Assembly: GCF_020171315.1 (NCBI RefSeq)
Contig: NZ_JAIUZP010000009.1
Location: 174,637-238,636, forward strand
DNA length: 64,000 nt
Direction of reading: 5' to 3'
DNA from: Pseudooceanicola nanhaiensis
GTDB lineage: Bacteria; Pseudomonadota; Alphaproteobacteria; Rhodobacterales; Rhodobacteraceae
Positions 7,394 through 17,493 of this stretch are shown in pieces. Both the position numbers and the translations under genes were made by a program. The notes below the pieces were generated by a model, which saw only the letters and a list, made by a program, of their open reading frames with translations, searched no databases and was not told the DNA's origin. Each line of letters starts with the position of its first letter. Position 1 is the stretch's first letter.

Positions 7394-10300
7394 TCAGTGA
7401 AAATCCCGGCTGGGGAACAGCCGCTTGGCCTGTTCGCGCGGGTGCCGGGCCGTCGGCTTGGTCCGCGCGGGCCGGGGGGCGTCGTCGGTGACGGGATTGG
7501 TGATGCCGATCGCCTCGTCCATCGGGTGGCCGAGGGCGGAGAGCCGGTGCGACACGTCCTCGATCCGCTGCGCGATGACATGGGTCACGATCCCCTCGCG
7601 TTGGAGATAGCCGCTGATCCGCAGCAATCGCCCGCCCATCACCTGCCGCCGGTTCGCCTCGTAGACCTTGGGCCAGACCACCACGTTGGAAACCCCGGTC
7701 TCATCCTCCAGCGTCAGGAAGATCACCCCCGAGGCGGTGCCGGGCCGCTGCCGCGTGATCACCAGCCCGCAGACGGTGACCTGCCCCAGCGGGGCCTCCC
7801 GCAGGCGGTCATGGGGCAGCAGGCCGGGCGTCTCGGGCGCAAGGTCGGGGCGCAGCAGTTCCATCGGGTGGGCCCGCAGGGTCAGCCGGGTGGCGACGTA
7901 ATCCTCCACCACCTCCTCGTTCAGGTGCATCTGCGGCAGGTCGACCTGCGGTTCGCGGATCGCCTCGCCGTCGATGGGATCGTCGAAGAGCGGCAGCGGC
8001 TTGCGGTCGCGCACCGCGCGCGCCTGCCAGAGCGCATCGCGCCGGGTCAGGCCTGCGCCGAGGAAGGCATCCGCCTCGGCCAGCCGTTCCAGCACCGCGG
8101 GGGCGACACCCGCCCGCAGCCACAGCTGTTCGGGATCGCGGAAGCCGTTGCCCCGGCTGGCGGTGATCCAGCCTGCGTCCTCTGCGCGGAAGCCCTTGAT
8201 CTGGCGGAACCCCAGCCGCAGCGCCAGCGCCCCGTCGGCGCGTTTCTCCAGCGTGCAGTCCCAGTCGCTGGCATTCACGCAGACCGGGCGCACCTCGATC
8301 CCGTGTTCGCGGGCGTCACGCACGATCTGGGCGGGGGCATAGAACCCCATCGGCTGCGAGTTCAGCAGCGCACAGGCAAAGGCCGCCGGGTGGTGGCGCT
8401 TCAGGAAGGAGGAGACATAGGTCAGCATGGCGAAGGCCGCCGCATGGCTTTCCGGGAAGCCGTAATCGGCGAACCCCTCGATCTGGGAAAAGCAGCGCTG
8501 CGCGAAATCCGGGGTGTAGCCGTTGGAGAGCATCCCGGCGATGAACCGGTCCCGAAACGCCCCGATGGTGCCCATGCGCCGGAACGAGGCCAGCGAGCGG
8601 CGCAGGCGGTCGGCCTCTTCCGCCGTGAAGCCGGCGGCCACCACGGCGATCTGCATCGCTTGTTCCTGAAACAGCGGCACCCCCAGCGTCTTGCCCAGCA
8701 CCCCCTCCAGCGCGCGGGAGGGGAAATGCACCGCCTCCAGCCCCTGCCGCCGCTTGATGTAGGGCTGCACCATGCCGCCCTGAATCGGGCCCGGGCGCAC
8801 GATGGCCACCTCGATCACGAGGTCATAGAAGGTGCGCGGCTTCATCCGGGGCAGGAAGTTCATCTGCGCCCGGCTTTCCACCTGAAACACCCCCACCGCA
8901 TCCGCGACGCAGAGCATGTCATAGGTCGCCTCGTCCTCCTGCGGGGTGCTGGCCAGCGTCAGCTCGCGCCCCTCGTGCTGTGCGATCAGGTCGAAGCTCT
9001 TGCGCAGGCAGGTCAGCATCCCGAGGCTGAGCACATCCACTTTCAGGATGCCGAGCGCGTCGATATCGTCCTTGTCCCACTCGATGACGGTGCGGTCCTC
9101 CATCGCCGCGTTCTCGATCGGACACAGGTCGTCGAGCCGCCCGCGGGTGATGATGAAGCCGCCGACATGCTGGCTGAGGTGGCGCGGGAAGCCGATGATC
9201 TCGCCGATCAGGCGCAGGGTCTGGGACAGGCGCGCATCCTCGGGGTCGAGGCCCAGTTCGCGGATGCGGCCCTCGTCCGCGCCCTTGTTGGACATGCCCC
9301 AGATCTGGCCCGAGAGGGCGGCGGTGACATCCTCGCTCAGCCCCATGACCTTGCCGACCTCGCGGATCGCCGCGCGCGAGCGGAAGTGGATCACCGTCGC
9401 GCAGAGCCCGGCCCGGTGGCGGCCATAGCGTTCATAGATCCACTGGATCACCTCCTCGCGGCGCTCGTGTTCGAAGTCCACGTCGATGTCCGGCGGCTCG
9501 CCCCGGTATTTCGAGACGAAGCGCTCGAAGACCATGGTGATCTGGTCGGGGCTGACGTCGGTCACGCCAAGCGCCCAGCACAGGATCGAATTCGCCGCCG
9601 AGCCGCGCCCCTGACACAGGATGCCCCGGCGCCGTGCCTCGGCCACGATGTCATGCACGGTCAGGAAATAGGCGGCGAAGCCCAGCTCGCGGACCATGGT
9701 CAGCTCCTTGCGGGCCAGCGTGTCGTAGCGTTCGGGAATGCCGCCGGGACAGCGCCGGGCCAGCCCCTCGGCGGTCAGCCGTTCCAGCCGGGCCTGCGGG
9801 GTTTCGCCCTCCGACATCTCGTCGGGGTATTCATAGCTGAGTTCGTCCAGCCGGAAGGCGCAGCGGGCCGCGATCTCCAGCGTGCGGCGCAGGGCGGCGG
9901 GATGGGCGTGGAACACGCGGGCCATGTCGTCATGGCCCTTCAGCCGCCGTTCCGCATTGGGCAGGGCGCGGGTGCCGATCCGGTCGATGGTGATATGCTC
10001 GCGCAGGCAGGTCAGCACATCGGCCAGCTGCCGCCGGGCGGCGCGGTGCATCAGCACGTCGCCCACCGCCACCATGGGGGCGGAACACTGCCGCGCCAGA
10101 CGGGCGCATTCCGCCAGCCACGCCTGATCCGACCCGTCGTAGCGCGGCGCGGCGCCAAGGTGGACATGGCCGGGAAACCGCCGCTGCAACCGCCGCAGCG
10201 GGGCAGCCGCCTGCCGCAGGTCGTCGGGCGGCAGGGCGATCAGGATCATGCCCGCGCAATGGGTCTCCAGATCGGCAAGGTCGAGGTGGCACTGCCCCTT

Positions 10301-10726
10301 TCCGGCGCGCCGCTTGCCCAGCGTCAAGAGCCGCGACAGCCGCTCATAGGCCGCCCGGTCGCTGGGCAGGGCGACCCATTCCACCGGGCAGTCGCGCAGC
10401 ACGAGGCGGCAGCCGGTGATCAGCCGGGGCAGCCGCGCCACCTGCGGCGCGGCCAGGGGCCGGGGCTGGCCGATCTCCTGCCGGGAACAGGGATCGACCC
10501 GGTGCTGCGAACGGATGCGCACCTCTTCGGCGGCCTGTTCCTCGACCGCGCGCTGCAATTCCTTCAGCGCCGAAAAGGCCCGCACCACGCCGGCCAGCGA
10601 ATTGCGGTCGGTGATGGCGATCGCCTCCAGCCCCAGTTCGGCGGCGCGGGTCACCAGCTCCTCGGGGTGGGAGGCCCCGGTGAGGAAGGTGAAGTTGCTG
10701 GTCACGCAGAGCTCGGCATAGCTCAT
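7394..10726 (-). CDS. dnaE2: Error-prone DNA polymerase III alpha subunit DnaE2 (ImuC)
   Basis: C-family DNA polymerase of 1110 residues, the normal DnaE2 size, used for mutagenic translesion synthesis after DNA damage. It has an N-terminal PHP domain (YAELCVTSNFTFLTGASHPEELV), the polymerase core with GRGSAANSILCWALGVT and PPDIDVDFEHERREEVIQW (catalytic Asp cluster), a helix-hairpin-helix region, and a C-terminal OB-fold (VTVCGLVITRQRPGTASGVIFLTLED). Start at the ATG overlapping the imuB stop (ATGA); the frame stays open upstream but that part lies inside imuB. It works with ImuB and ImuA, and the cassette is placed under LexA control by the SOS box upstream of imuA. Confidence 0.96.
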   Translation of the reverse strand: MSYAELCVTSNFTFLTGASHPEELVTRAAELGLEAIAITDRNSLAGVVRAFSALKELQRAVEEQAAEEVRIRSQHRVDPCSRQEIGQPRPLAAPQVARLPRLITGCRLVLRDCPVEWVALPSDRAAYERLSRLLTLGKRRAGKGQCHLDLADLETHCAGMILIALPPDDLRQAAAPLRRLQRRFPGHVHLGAAPRYDGSDQAWLAECARLARQCSAPMVAVGDVLMHRAARRQLADVLTCLREHITIDRIGTRALPNAERRLKGHDDMARVFHAHPAALRRTLEIAARCAFRLDELSYEYPDEMSEGETPQARLERLTAEGLARRCPGGIPERYDTLARKELTMVRELGFAAYFLTVHDIVAEARRRGILCQGRGSAANSILCWALGVTDVSPDQITMVFERFVSKYRGEPPDIDVDFEHERREEVIQWIYERYGRHRAGLCATVIHFRSRAAIREVGKVMGLSEDVTAALSGQIWGMSNKGADEGRIRELGLDPEDARLSQTLRLIGEIIGFPRHLSQHVGGFIITRGRLDDLCPIENAAMEDRTVIEWDKDDIDALGILKVDVLSLGMLTCLRKSFDLIAQHEGRELTLASTPQEDEATYDMLCVADAVGVFQVESRAQMNFLPRMKPRTFYDLVIEVAIVRPGPIQGGMVQPYIKRRQGLEAVHFPSRALEGVLGKTLGVPLFQEQAMQIAVVAAGFTAEEADRLRRSLASFRRMGTIGAFRDRFIAGMLSNGYTPDFAQRCFSQIEGFADYGFPESHAAAFAMLTYVSSFLKRHHPAAFACALLNSQPMGFYAPAQIVRDAREHGIEVRPVCVNASDWDCTLEKRADGALALRLGFRQIKGFRAEDAGWITASRGNGFRDPEQLWLRAGVAPAVLERLAEADAFLGAGLTRRDALWQARAVRDRKPLPLFDDPIDGEAIREPQVDLPQMHLNEEVVEDYVATRLTLRAHPMELLRPDLAPETPGLLPHDRLREAPLGQVTVCGLVITRQRPGTASGVIFLTLEDETGVSNVVVWPKVYEANRRQVMGGRLLRISGYLQREGIVTHVIAQRIEDVSHRLSALGHPMDEAIGITNPVTDDAPRPARTKPTARHPREQAKRLFPSRDFH

Positions 10727-12213
10727 GGGAATTCCCCCTGAACGAACCAGCCGGGGGCCTGCGGCGTGTAGAAGAGCCACAGGCGGCGGCCCTGCCGGGT
10801 GTCCACCTGCCAGTAGTCGCGCAGCCCGCTGCGCCAGGCCTCGTCGCTCATCCACCATTCCGGGGCGATCCGTTCCGGGCCGGTGGCGCGGCCCGTTTCC
10901 AGCGCCATGCGCCGCCAGCGGAACCGTGCGGGCGGGCGCGGGCCGGTGCCGCCGATGGCCTCGGGCGGGAAAAGCCGCAGCGGACGCGGGCGCAGGCTGG
11001 CCCAGGCCCCGCCCGGTTCGGACCATGCGGCGGGGGCGATCAGGAAGGCGCGTTCGGGGATATGGCTGTCGGCGGGCAGGAAGCGCTGGACGTTCTCCAG
11101 CCCGATGCGGGTGCCGATCCGGGTGATCAGGTCGCCCAGCTGGTCGCTGCGCCCCTGCGGGACGGAGCTGACCTGCTGCACCGGCAGCGGTTCGACCTGC
11201 ACGGCGGCCAGCCGCAGCTGGTCGATGCCAAAGCCCGCCTCCACCGCGCTCACCCCGCGCTCGAAGAGCGGCAGGATGCGGGCGGCCTCGCGCAGGGGGC
11301 GGGCGAGGCGCAGCTCGACCTCCTGCGCGTCCTGATCGACCCGGCGCAGGGTCAGGCGGAACATCCGCGCGCCCGCCTCCTGCGCCTGCAGCTTGGCGCA
11401 GAGCCGCTCCAGCAGCCGGGCGAGGCCCGCCATCACGTCATCCTGCAGGCCGATGGGTTCGGGCAGGGTCATGCGCACGCCGTAATGGGGCGGATCGGAG
11501 AGCGGGGTGACCTGTTCGGGCTGGCGCCCCAGCGCCTGATCCAGCCGCATCATCACCTCGGGGCCGAAGCGGCGGGTCAGCGGCGCGCGGGCGGTGGCGG
11601 CCAGATCGCCCACCGTGCGCAGGCCAAGCCGTTGCAGCGCCGTGGCGGTCGCGGGCTCCAGCCGCAGGGCGGCGACGGGCAGGGGGGCCAGCACCTCGGC
11701 CATGCGGCCCGGCGGGGCCTCGCCCTCGCCGAAGCGGGCCAGCGCCCAGGCCGCGCCGCGGGTGTCCGCCAGTCCCAGCCGCACCGAGAAACCGGCCCGC
11801 GCCAGCCGCTGGCGCAGATCGGCCAGCAGCAGCGGCTCGTCCCCGAAGAGATGCGCGACCCCGGTGATGTCCATGACCAGCCCGTCCTCGCCCTCGATCC
11901 CGACCCAGGGGCAATAGCGCGTGGCCCAGCGACGCAGCGCATGGAGGAAACGGGTGTCGCCCGCGGGATCGGCAGTGCGGGTCTGGAGCCCGGGGCAGAA
12001 GGCGCGCGCGTCCGAGACCGGCATCCCGCGCTCCAGCCCCGCGCGTTCGGCGGCGGGGTTCAGGCAATGCAGGCGATTGGCGTTGCCGACCTGAAGCGTC
12101 AGGGCAAAGGGCCCCTCAACCGGTCGCGTGCGCAGCGCCCGGTCGCTCGCCAGGCGCGGAAACCACGCGGAGACGATGCGTCTCTCGGTGCGCCTCTCGG
12201 TCCCAACGGACAT
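10723..12213 (-). CDS. imuB: ImuB, catalytically inactive Y-family polymerase homologue
   Basis: Protein of 496 residues related to DinB-type Y-family polymerases but lacking the catalytic acids: the N-terminal segment reads IVSAWFPRLASDRALR where active enzymes have an Asp in the D-x-D loop, and the palm segment reads EDGLVMDITG rather than SIDEAYLD. ImuB bridges ImuA, DnaE2 and the sliding clamp in the mutasome. The thumb/HhH segment LGLRTVGDLAATARAPLTRRFG is present. The ATG start lies inside the 3' end of imuA (98-base overlap); no later start codon precedes the conserved IVSAWFPRL block, so the overlap is real. The stop overlaps the dnaE2 start. Confidence 0.93.
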   Translation of the reverse strand: MSVGTERRTERRIVSAWFPRLASDRALRTRPVEGPFALTLQVGNANRLHCLNPAAERAGLERGMPVSDARAFCPGLQTRTADPAGDTRFLHALRRWATRYCPWVGIEGEDGLVMDITGVAHLFGDEPLLLADLRQRLARAGFSVRLGLADTRGAAWALARFGEGEAPPGRMAEVLAPLPVAALRLEPATATALQRLGLRTVGDLAATARAPLTRRFGPEVMMRLDQALGRQPEQVTPLSDPPHYGVRMTLPEPIGLQDDVMAGLARLLERLCAKLQAQEAGARMFRLTLRRVDQDAQEVELRLARPLREAARILPLFERGVSAVEAGFGIDQLRLAAVQVEPLPVQQVSSVPQGRSDQLGDLITRIGTRIGLENVQRFLPADSHIPERAFLIAPAAWSEPGGAWASLRPRPLRLFPPEAIGGTGPRPPARFRWRRMALETGRATGPERIAPEWWMSDEAWRSGLRDYWQVDTRQGRRLWLFYTPQAPGWFVQGEFP

Positions 12214-12715
12214 GCCAAAACCCCAATGTTCCTGATTTGTTCTTTATAAGATCCCAATGCTGCAGAGTCGAGTCCAGCCCCTCCGGGTCAAAGGTCGGGG
12301 TGCAGCGCCAGCGGGTCTCGGCGGCATTGCTGCCATTGCCCTCGGAGATCAGGCAGAGCCCGGTGCTGCGCCCGTCCTTGGCCGCCAGTTGCAGCCGCCG
12401 CCCCGGGGTCAGGCCCAGGGGCTCGCCCAGTTCGGCCACCACCAGTTTGAGCGATCCGTTGCGCAGCGCCTCCTCCGCCACGGCGAGGGCATCGGTCTGG
12501 TCCTTGACCTGCGCCACCAGCAGCCGCGCGGGATCGAGGATATCGCTCAGCCCCAGCGGGTTCAGCACCTCGGGCCGCCAGTATTCCCGGATCCAGAGCA
12601 CCGGCCCCTCCAGTTGCGCCGCCAGCATCGCGGCAAAGCCATGCATGCCGGGGCCGCAGGCCTCGTGCACGCGGGCGCGGCGCGGCGGGAAATGGGGGGC
12701 AAGATCGGCGGACAT
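12116..12715 (-). CDS. imuA: ImuA, RecA/SulA-like mutasome accessory protein
   Basis: First gene of the SOS mutagenesis cassette, 199 residues. The product resembles a degenerate RecA-like protein: it lacks a Walker A P-loop but keeps the LEGPVLWIREYW strand, LNPLGLSDILDPARLLVAQ, and LKLVVAELGEPLGLTPGRRLQLAA, which recur in ImuA proteins. ImuA supports DnaE2/ImuB-dependent mutagenesis in Caulobacter and Mycobacterium (there ImuA'). I start it at the ATG giving MSADLAPHFPPRRARVHEA; the frame is open further upstream, but that extension would run through the LexA box and has no similarity to the family. The C-terminus overlaps imuB by 98 bases. Confidence 0.88.
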   Translation of the reverse strand: MSADLAPHFPPRRARVHEACGPGMHGFAAMLAAQLEGPVLWIREYWRPEVLNPLGLSDILDPARLLVAQVKDQTDALAVAEEALRNGSLKLVVAELGEPLGLTPGRRLQLAAKDGRSTGLCLISEGNGSNAAETRWRCTPTFDPEGLDSTLQHWDLIKNKSGTLGFWHVRWDREAHRETHRLRVVSAPGERPGAAHATG

Positions 12716-12797
12716 CGGCGGACAGGGGGCCCTCTGGCGGAAACGGCTGGGGTGAAGGATGGCGGGGAATCGGTCAGGATTCGGCCTGCGTCTATTG

Positions 12798-12812
12798 GAA
12801 CATATAGGGAAC
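12798..12812. promoter_or_regulatory. LexA (SOS) box of the imuA-imuB-dnaE2 operon
   Basis: The 15-base site GAACATATAGGGAAC is a perfect match to the alphaproteobacterial LexA consensus GAAC-N7-GAAC (GTTC-N7-GTTC on the other strand). It lies 83 bases upstream of the imuA ATG and 136 bases upstream of the divergent plus-strand transglycosylase-like gene. It should repress the mutasome genes until DNA damage triggers LexA cleavage. Confidence 0.88.
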
Positions 12813-12947
12813 ATTTCGGGCAAGGGGGCGCTCTGTGACAGCGCGTTGGTGACTTCTTGCCGGGGCATGCGCAGGGTCTTGCCAATTCCGGGGGGTGCCC
12901 TGCGCGGGGTGCTAACGCCCGCGGCCACGCATGGTAAATCGCGGGGT

Positions 12948-13610
12948 ATGAAAAGACTTCTTCGCAAACTCTTCCTTCTGTGTCTGCTGGCGGTCGGTGC
13001 GGTGCTTGCCTACGGCGCCAGCGGGTTCCTTGCCGCCCGGTCCGAGGCCGCCGCCCTGCGGGATCGGGCCGATGCGCTGATTGCCGCCGGGCAGGGTGGT
13101 GCCGCCCTTGGCCCGGATCGTCAGGCGCAACTGCTGGAGGTGCAGGATCCCGGCTTCCTGCGTCACGGCGGCGTGGACCTGATCTCGCCCGGGGCGGGGA
13201 CCACGACGATCACGCAGGCGCTGGCGCAGCGGCTGGAGGCCGGCGTCCTCCCGCCTGACATCGACCGCATCCGCCAGACCGGCTTTGCCTTCGGGCTGGA
13301 GACCCGGCTGGAGAAGGCGCAGATCCTCGCGCTCTGGCTCGACGAGGTCGAGATGGGCCGTGGCCCCGAGGGCATGATGACCGGCTTCTTCGACACGGCG
13401 CGCACGGTCTATGGCAAGCCGCCGCAGGAACTGACGGAGGAGGATTACCTCTCTCTCGTCGCGGTGATGATCGCCCCGGGGCGCTACAGCCTGCAGGCCC
13501 CCGGCCCCGCGCTGGAGGAACGGCGCGACCGGATCGCCCTGCTGGTGGCCGGTCACTGCCGCCCCGACGGTCACGACGATGTCTGGCTGGAAGGCTGCGA
13601 CAAGTCCTGA
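12948..13610 (+). CDS. Glycosyltransferase-51 (transglycosylase)-like membrane protein, degenerate active site
   Basis: Protein of 220 residues with an N-terminal membrane anchor (about 4-28) and a periplasmic domain resembling the peptidoglycan glycosyltransferase fold of PBP1/MtgA. The TTTITQALAQRL segment matches the STITQQLAKN motif, and LEKAQILALWLDEVEMGRGPEGM matches the ILE-YLN-xGxGxxG region. The first motif, normally E-D-x-x-F-x-x-H-x-G, reads QDPGFLRHGG, so the catalytic Glu is Gln66. The usual K of the RKxxE motif is also lost. It is therefore probably a non-catalytic homologue or has an altered function. Start at the ATG giving MKRLLRKLFLL, a normal anchor sequence. It stands alone, divergent from imuA. 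Confidence 0.72.
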   Translation: MKRLLRKLFLLCLLAVGAVLAYGASGFLAARSEAAALRDRADALIAAGQGGAALGPDRQAQLLEVQDPGFLRHGGVDLISPGAGTTTITQALAQRLEAGVLPPDIDRIRQTGFAFGLETRLEKAQILALWLDEVEMGRGPEGMMTGFFDTARTVYGKPPQELTEEDYLSLVAVMIAPGRYSLQAPGPALEERRDRIALLVAGHCRPDGHDDVWLEGCDKS

Positions 13611-13637
13611 ACGGGGGCAGAGGCGGCCCCGCGGCCC

Positions 13638-14750
13638 TCAGCGCAGGAAGCTGCGGAACCGCCCAAGCGCGAGGGCAAAGAGCGCCACGGTGATCACCGC
13701 CATCGCCACCAGCTGCGGCCAGACCTCTGCCAGACCCGCGCCGCGGAACAGCACCGCCTGCGAGAGCGAGACGAAATGCGGGTTCGGCGTGAACTGCATG
13801 ACGAAGCGCACCGCGGCGGGCATGTTCTCGGCCGGGGTCATCCCGCCGGAGAGCACCTGAAGCGGCAGCAGCACCAGCATCAGCAGCAGCCCGAACTGCG
13901 GCATCGACCCGGCCATGGTGGCCAGGAAGATGCCCATGCAGGTCGAGGCGAAGAGCATCAGCAGCGTCCCGGCGAGGAACAGCCAGACCGAGCCGATGAT
14001 CGGCACCCCCAGCAGCAGCTGCACCACCACGAGGATCGCCACCGCGGCCCCCACCAGCACCACCGCCGCCATCGCCCAGATCTTGGCCACCATGATCTCG
14101 ATCGGGCGCACGGGCATGACCAGCAGGTGTTCCACCGTGCCGTGTTCCCGCTCGCGGATCAGCGCCGCGCCGGTGAGGATGATGGACAGCATGGTGATCG
14201 AGAGGATCACGCTCTGGATCGAGCCGAACCAGCCCGCGTCCAGCGTAGGGTTGAAGCGGCTGCGGATCACGATGTCGACCGGGCTGCTGCTGGCGGTGCG
14301 GGTGTGGTTCAGGAACTCCGTCACCTCCGAGGTCACGATCTGCTGCACGTAGGAGGAACCGGTGAAGGCCTGCGTCATCCGCGTCGCATCGACGTTGAGC
14401 TGGATCTCGGGCGTGTTGCCGGCCAGTAGGTCGGCCTGAAACCCGGCGGGGATCACGAGGGAGAAGGTGTCGAGCCCGGCATCCATCCGCGCGTCCATCT
14501 CGGCCGCGTCGATCAGCCGGGGGGCGACGAAGTAGGGCGGATAGAAGGCCGAGACGATCATCGTCGAGGCCTGCGAGCGGTCCTCGTCCACCACGGCGAT
14601 GGGGGCGGCGTTCAGCGTCTCGGGCTGGGCCTTGGCGGTGGTGTAGATGTCGAGGGTGAAGGAATAGACGATCAGGATCACCAGCACCGTCTCCTGAAAG
14701 AGACCGCTGAGTTCCTTTAGCCCGAGGTGATAGACATGGCGCCAGTTCAT
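13638..14750 (-). CDS. ABC-2 type permease, YhhJ-like
   Basis: Inner-membrane permease of 370 residues, family ABC2_membrane_3. One N-terminal helix (about 20-38) precedes a large periplasmic domain (residues 45-170, with AAPIAVVDEDRS and LVIPAGFQADLLAGN), followed by five helices; the cytosolic coupling motif EREHGTVEHLLVMPV lies after the second helix. It is the last gene of the HlyD/RbbA/YhhJ-like operon, four bases after the RbbA-like stop. With the permease half of the RbbA-like protein it would form the membrane channel of a drug or lipophile exporter. The substrate is unknown. Confidence 0.88.
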   Translation of the reverse strand: MNWRHVYHLGLKELSGLFQETVLVILIVYSFTLDIYTTAKAQPETLNAAPIAVVDEDRSQASTMIVSAFYPPYFVAPRLIDAAEMDARMDAGLDTFSLVIPAGFQADLLAGNTPEIQLNVDATRMTQAFTGSSYVQQIVTSEVTEFLNHTRTASSSPVDIVIRSRFNPTLDAGWFGSIQSVILSITMLSIILTGAALIREREHGTVEHLLVMPVRPIEIMVAKIWAMAAVVLVGAAVAILVVVQLLLGVPIIGSVWLFLAGTLLMLFASTCMGIFLATMAGSMPQFGLLLMLVLLPLQVLSGGMTPAENMPAAVRFVMQFTPNPHFVSLSQAVLFRGAGLAEVWPQLVAMAVITVALFALALGRFRSFLR

Positions 14751-14754
14751 CGGG

Positions 14755-17493
14755 CTATTTCTCCTGCTTGCGCAGCATCAGCGCGCCGATCAGCAGCAGC
14801 ACCGGCACCGAGGCCAGGAGCGGCCAGAACGCCTCGCCCAGATCCCGCAGGCCAAGCCCCTTGGAGAAGGTGCCGCGCGCGATCGTGACATAGTGGGTCA
14901 TCGGGTAGACCTCGCCCACCACGCGGCCGAAGCCTTCGAGCGAGGTCACCGGGTCCAGCAGGCCGGAATACATCGTGCCGGGGATCATGGTGATCATCGC
15001 CGTGGCAAAGATCGCCGCGATCTGGCTGGAGAGGAAGGACGAGATCACGAGGCCCATGCCGGTGGAGGCGAGGGCATAGATCGCCGTCGCCACGATCAGC
15101 GCGGGCATCGAGCCGGTGAAGGGCACCCGGAAGATCAGGATCGTCACCGCCAGCAGGATGAAGAAGCTCATCAGGGTCAGCACCGCATAGGGCAGCTGCT
15201 TGCCCAGCAGGAATTCGAGCCGGGTGACGGGGGTGACGTAGAAGTTGGTGATCGAGCCCAGCTCCTTCTCCCGCACCACCGAGAGGGCCGAGAGCATGGC
15301 CGGGATCAGCAGTAGCAGCAGGGGCATGACGGCGGGCGCCATGGCGGTGAGCGAATCCACGTTGGGATTGTAGCGGAAGCGCATCTCCACATCGAAGTCC
15401 CCGGTAGCGGCGGCCTCGCCATAGGCCTCGCGCGCCTTGCGGGTCAGCCATGTGGCGTGCAGCCCCTCGACGTAGCCCTGAATGCTTTCGGTCAGCGCCG
15501 GGTTGGAGCCGTCGAGGAAGGCCGCGACCTGCACGTCCTCGCCCCGCGCCACCTTGGCGGCGAAATCCGGCGGGATCTCGAGGCCGAAGGAGATCTCGTT
15601 GCGCTTCAGCCGTTCGTCCATGTCGGCGTAGCTGTCCAGCGGCGGCTGTTCGAGGAAGTAGGTCGAGCCAGCGAAATCGAGGATGTAGTCCTCGCTGACC
15701 GTGGTCTGGTCGCGGTCGAGGACGGCGAATTTCACATCCTCCACGTCCATGTTGATGCCATAGGCGATCACCAGCATCAGGATGACCGAGCCGAGCAGCG
15801 CCATCGTCGCGCGGATCGGGTCGCGCTGAAGCTGCAACGCCTCCAGCACGGAATAGCTGAACATCCGCCGGAGCGAGAAACCGCGCCGCGGGGTGGGCGC
15901 CTCTTCGGCCACGGGGGCGGCGGGTTCGGGGGCGGTTTCGGTCTCGCCGATGGCCTCTTCGAGGTAGGCGATGAAGGCGTCTTCCAGCGTGGCGCTGCCA
16001 CGGGTCTCGATGATCGCCTCCGCTGTGTCGCTGACCAGAACTTTGCCCGCATGCATGAGCGAGATCCGGTCGCAGAGCAGGGCCTCGTTCATGAAGTGGG
16101 TCGAGACGAAGATCGTCACCCCGTCCTGCCGCGACAGGTCCGAGAGGATTTGCCAGAATTCGTCCCGCGCCACCGGGTCCACGCCCGAGGTCGGCTCGTC
16201 GAGGATCAGGATCTCGGGGCCGTGGATCATCGCCACGGCGAGCGACAGCCGCTGACGGATGCCGAGGGGCAGGGCGGCGGGGCGGGTGTGCATCACGCCG
16301 GTCAGGCCGAACCTTTCGGCCATCTCCGCGACGCGGGGCGGGATCGCCGCCTCCGCCATGTCGAAGAGCCGGGCGTGCAGTTCGAGGTTCTGCTTCACCG
16401 TCAGCTCGGTATAGAGCGAGAAGGCCTGCGTCATGAAGCCGACCCGGCGGCGCACGTTCATGTCGCCCGGATCGACCGGCCCGCCAAAGAGATGCGCGGT
16501 GCCCTCCGAGGGCTCCAGCAGGCCGGTGAGCATCTTCATCGTCGTGGTCTTGCCGCAGCCGTTGGAGCCGAGGAAGCCGAAGATCTCGCCCTTGTGGATG
16601 CGGAAGGAGACATCGTCGACGGCGGTGAAATCCCCGAAGCGGCGGGTCAGGTGCTGCGCCTCGATGGCGATCTCGCCGTCGCGGTCCGGGTCGCGGGGCG
16701 GGATCTCGACCTTGTGGTGATCGCGTCGGGCGTCCTCGGGCAGCAGGGCGATGAAGGCGCGGTCGAGGTCGGGCGCCCCGGTCTGCGCCAGCAGCTCCTC
16801 CGGCGTGCCGGTGTCCAGCACCCGCCCGCCGTTCATCGCCACCAGCCAGTCGAAGCGCTGGGCTTCCTCCATGTAGGCGGTGGCGACGATGACGCTCATC
16901 TGCGGGCGGGTCAGGCGGATGCGGTCGATCAGGTCCCAGAACTGGCGCCGTGACAGCGGGTCCACCCCGGTGGTCGGCTCGTCGAGGATCAGGAAATCCG
17001 GATCGTGGATCAGCGCACAGCAGAGCCCCAGCTTCTGCTTCATGCCCCCCGACAGCTTGCCCGCGGGCCGGTCCCCGAAGGGCGACATGCCGGTGGCGGC
17101 CAGCAGCTCCCGGATGCGGCGGGTGCGCTCGGCCGTGTCATGGCCGAAGAGCCGCCCGAAGAAGGCGAGGTTCTCGTTCACCGAGAGCGTGGGATAGAGG
17201 TTCTTGCCCAGACCCTGCGGCATGTAGGCGATGCGGGGGCAGACCCGATCGCGGTGGCGGGCGTCGGCGATATCGCCGCCCAGCACCTCGACATGGCCTT
17301 CCTGCATCCGCCGCGCACCCGCGAGCAGGGACAGCAGGCTCGACTTGCCCTGACCGTCCGGGCCGATCAGCCCGACCATGCGGCCCGCGGGAATGTCCAG
17401 CGTCACCGCGTCCAGCGCCTGCACCTTGCCATAGCGCAGGCTGACCCCTTCGATCCGCGCGACGGGCGCGGACCTGTCGTCCGCGCGGTCCAT
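14755..17493 (-). CDS. RbbA-like fused ABC transporter: two ATPase domains plus permease
   Basis: Protein of about 912 residues with two tandem ABC ATPase domains and a C-terminal ABC-2 permease. Domain 1 has Walker [10 protein letters not shown], signature [10 protein letters not shown] and Walker [13 protein letters not shown]. Domain 2 has Walker [10 protein letters not shown], a signature region altered to [12 protein letters not shown], and Walker [13 protein letters not shown]. The C-terminal half carries a periplasmic domain and the [15 protein letters not shown] coupling motif. The architecture matches E. coli RbbA/YhiH, named for ribosome association, but the HlyD and YhhJ partners here point to export. 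The start is GTG or the adjacent ATG (used here), overlapping the HlyD-gene stop in GTGATG. Confidence 0.9.
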   Translation of the reverse strand: MDRADDRSAPVARIEGVSLRYGKVQALDAVTLDIPAGRMVGLIGPDGQGKSSLLSLLAGARRMQEGHVEVLGGDIADARHRDRVCPRIAYMPQGLGKNLYPTLSVNENLAFFGRLFGHDTAERTRRIRELLAATGMSPFGDRPAGKLSGGMKQKLGLCCALIHDPDFLILDEPTTGVDPLSRRQFWDLIDRIRLTRPQMSVIVATAYMEEAQRFDWLVAMNGGRVLDTGTPEELLAQTGAPDLDRAFIALLPEDARRDHHKVEIPPRDPDRDGEIAIEAQHLTRRFGDFTAVDDVSFRIHKGEIFGFLGSNGCGKTTTMKMLTGLLEPSEGTAHLFGGPVDPGDMNVRRRVGFMTQAFSLYTELTVKQNLELHARLFDMAEAAIPPRVAEMAERFGLTGVMHTRPAALPLGIRQRLSLAVAMIHGPEILILDEPTSGVDPVARDEFWQILSDLSRQDGVTIFVSTHFMNEALLCDRISLMHAGKVLVSDTAEAIIETRGSATLEDAFIAYLEEAIGETETAPEPAAPVAEEAPTPRRGFSLRRMFSYSVLEALQLQRDPIRATMALLGSVILMLVIAYGINMDVEDVKFAVLDRDQTTVSEDYILDFAGSTYFLEQPPLDSYADMDERLKRNEISFGLEIPPDFAAKVARGEDVQVAAFLDGSNPALTESIQGYVEGLHATWLTRKAREAYGEAAATGDFDVEMRFRYNPNVDSLTAMAPAVMPLLLLLIPAMLSALSVVREKELGSITNFYVTPVTRLEFLLGKQLPYAVLTLMSFFILLAVTILIFRVPFTGSMPALIVATAIYALASTGMGLVISSFLSSQIAAIFATAMITMIPGTMYSGLLDPVTSLEGFGRVVGEVYPMTHYVTIARGTFSKGLGLRDLGEAFWPLLASVPVLLLIGALMLRKQEK

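Noticed and set aside
3904..10741. Very long open frames on the plus strand opposite the TRAP and dnaE2 genes
   Set aside because: They mirror real genes on the other strand; high GC suppresses stop codons. Their translations are low-complexity and rich in Arg, His, Gly and Asp, with no domain.
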